DNA from: Macrostomum hystrix
Lineage: Eukaryota > Platyhelminthes > Macrostomidae
Assembly: GCA_950097015.1 (NCBI GenBank)
Contig: CATNEN010000001.1
Location: 16,496,501-16,560,500 of the forward strand
Reading direction: 5' to 3'
DNA length: 64,000 nt
The translations under genes and the position numbers were made by a program. The notes below the pieces were generated by a model. It saw nothing but the letters and a program-made list of their open reading frames with translations, was not told the origin of the DNA and searched no databases. Positions 63,617 through 64,000 of this stretch are shown here, piece by piece (the stretch's first letter is position 1; every line of letters begins with the position of its first letter).

Positions 63617-64000
63617 ACAGTGAGAGTGCAAGCGGACACTGTCTGACGATAACAGAGTCAGTGCAGATGTACACAGCTGTGTGCGTGTGTGCTCAGGAGT
63701 CAGTGGAATGGGCAGAATTGCATCCTCGCTGGCTGGGGGGGGTCGGTGGCAGAGCGGTTATCGCGTTTGCCTCTCGCACCACGGTCCCTAAGTTCGATTC
63801 CACGGCGAGGCCACATTCATTTGGGGCGCAGCCGCGGAGAGAAGTCTTTGGGGCTTGTCGTGAAATTTTCGCCCTTGAGGGCCAACCTCCAAGGCACAGT
63901 GGAATATACACTGCCTGATGATGAGAAAGTCAGGGCAGATGTTCCACCTGTGTGAGCGTTTGCCTGCGTACAGTATCTGTGTGCGTGTGTGCTCAGGAGT
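63617..64000 (+). repeat. SINE family B at the window end
   Basis: Head ggtggcagagcggttatcgc and taagttcgattccacggcg, body ggcgcagccgcgg and gagggccaacctccaa, tail cactgcctgatgatgagaaa and tgtgtgctcaggagt. The tail motif occurs both before (63,640-63,705) and after the head, so two copies probably sit head to tail. It lies in an intron of the RIPK-like gene, antisense. Confidence 0.8.

Overview
This is nuclear DNA from a repeat-rich animal. Split genes with GT-AG introns, a CaMKK-type kinase, DEG/ENaC-like channel sequences, tRNA-derived SINEs, minisatellites and several transposon classes all point to an invertebrate metazoan. A free-living flatworm would fit, but that is inference: no species marker was seen. 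No bacterial operon, CRISPR array or rRNA gene is present.

Left part (1-23 kb) is a nest of mobile elements. A 1.8 kb LTR (488-2313) is followed by a tRNA-Leu-type primer binding site and a leader. A large DNA transposon bounded by inverted repeats (3,635-15,838, about 12.2 kb) appears to sit in that leader, because a gag-like ORF and an aspartic-protease ORF resume just after its right end. Inside the transposon, all on the + strand, are three gene units: a broken tnp2/Transposase_21-like transposase (5,305-11,051), an intact ORF ending in a CtIP/Ctp1/Sae2 CxxC-RHR domain (11,479-12,363), and a three-exon gene with a coiled coil and a C-terminal BEN-like domain (13,003-14,780). The transposase gene is itself cut by a solo LTR (7,486-9,302, minus strand) of the same family as the LTR at 488. 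Both transposon ends carry short GTCC-type subterminal repeats. A transposon that carries its own DNA-end-resection cofactor and a BEN protein is the best candidate here for an undescribed system. To its right lie an accessory ORF, two tiny minus-strand ORFs (one with a single membrane span), a repeat-bearing ORF broken by one in-frame stop, and an older LTR fragment.

Middle part (24-37 kb) holds two tandem frameshifted DEG/ENaC-like pseudogenes (24.9-28.3 kb) and a young Ty3/gypsy element on the minus strand (30,303-34,875). That element has 296/294 bp LTRs, a GGGCC target duplication and one 11-bp duplication that breaks the integrase frame. It is inserted in the tail of a SINE. An intact two-span membrane-protein ORF follows at 36,267-37,082.

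Right part (39-64 kb) carries host genes on the minus strand. A ten-exon CaMKK gene spans 47.85-39.46 kb, with every splice phase consistent except an unresolved 5' start. An unrecognised His/Gln/Ser-rich ORF lies at 55,295-56,413. A partial TKL kinase gene (63,530-58,897) ends in a death-domain-like fold preceded by a RHIM-like stretch, which is the RIPK1 domain order. Introns and intergenic spaces here are filled with minisatellites (14, 19, 29 and 36 bp units) and two tRNA-derived SINE families.
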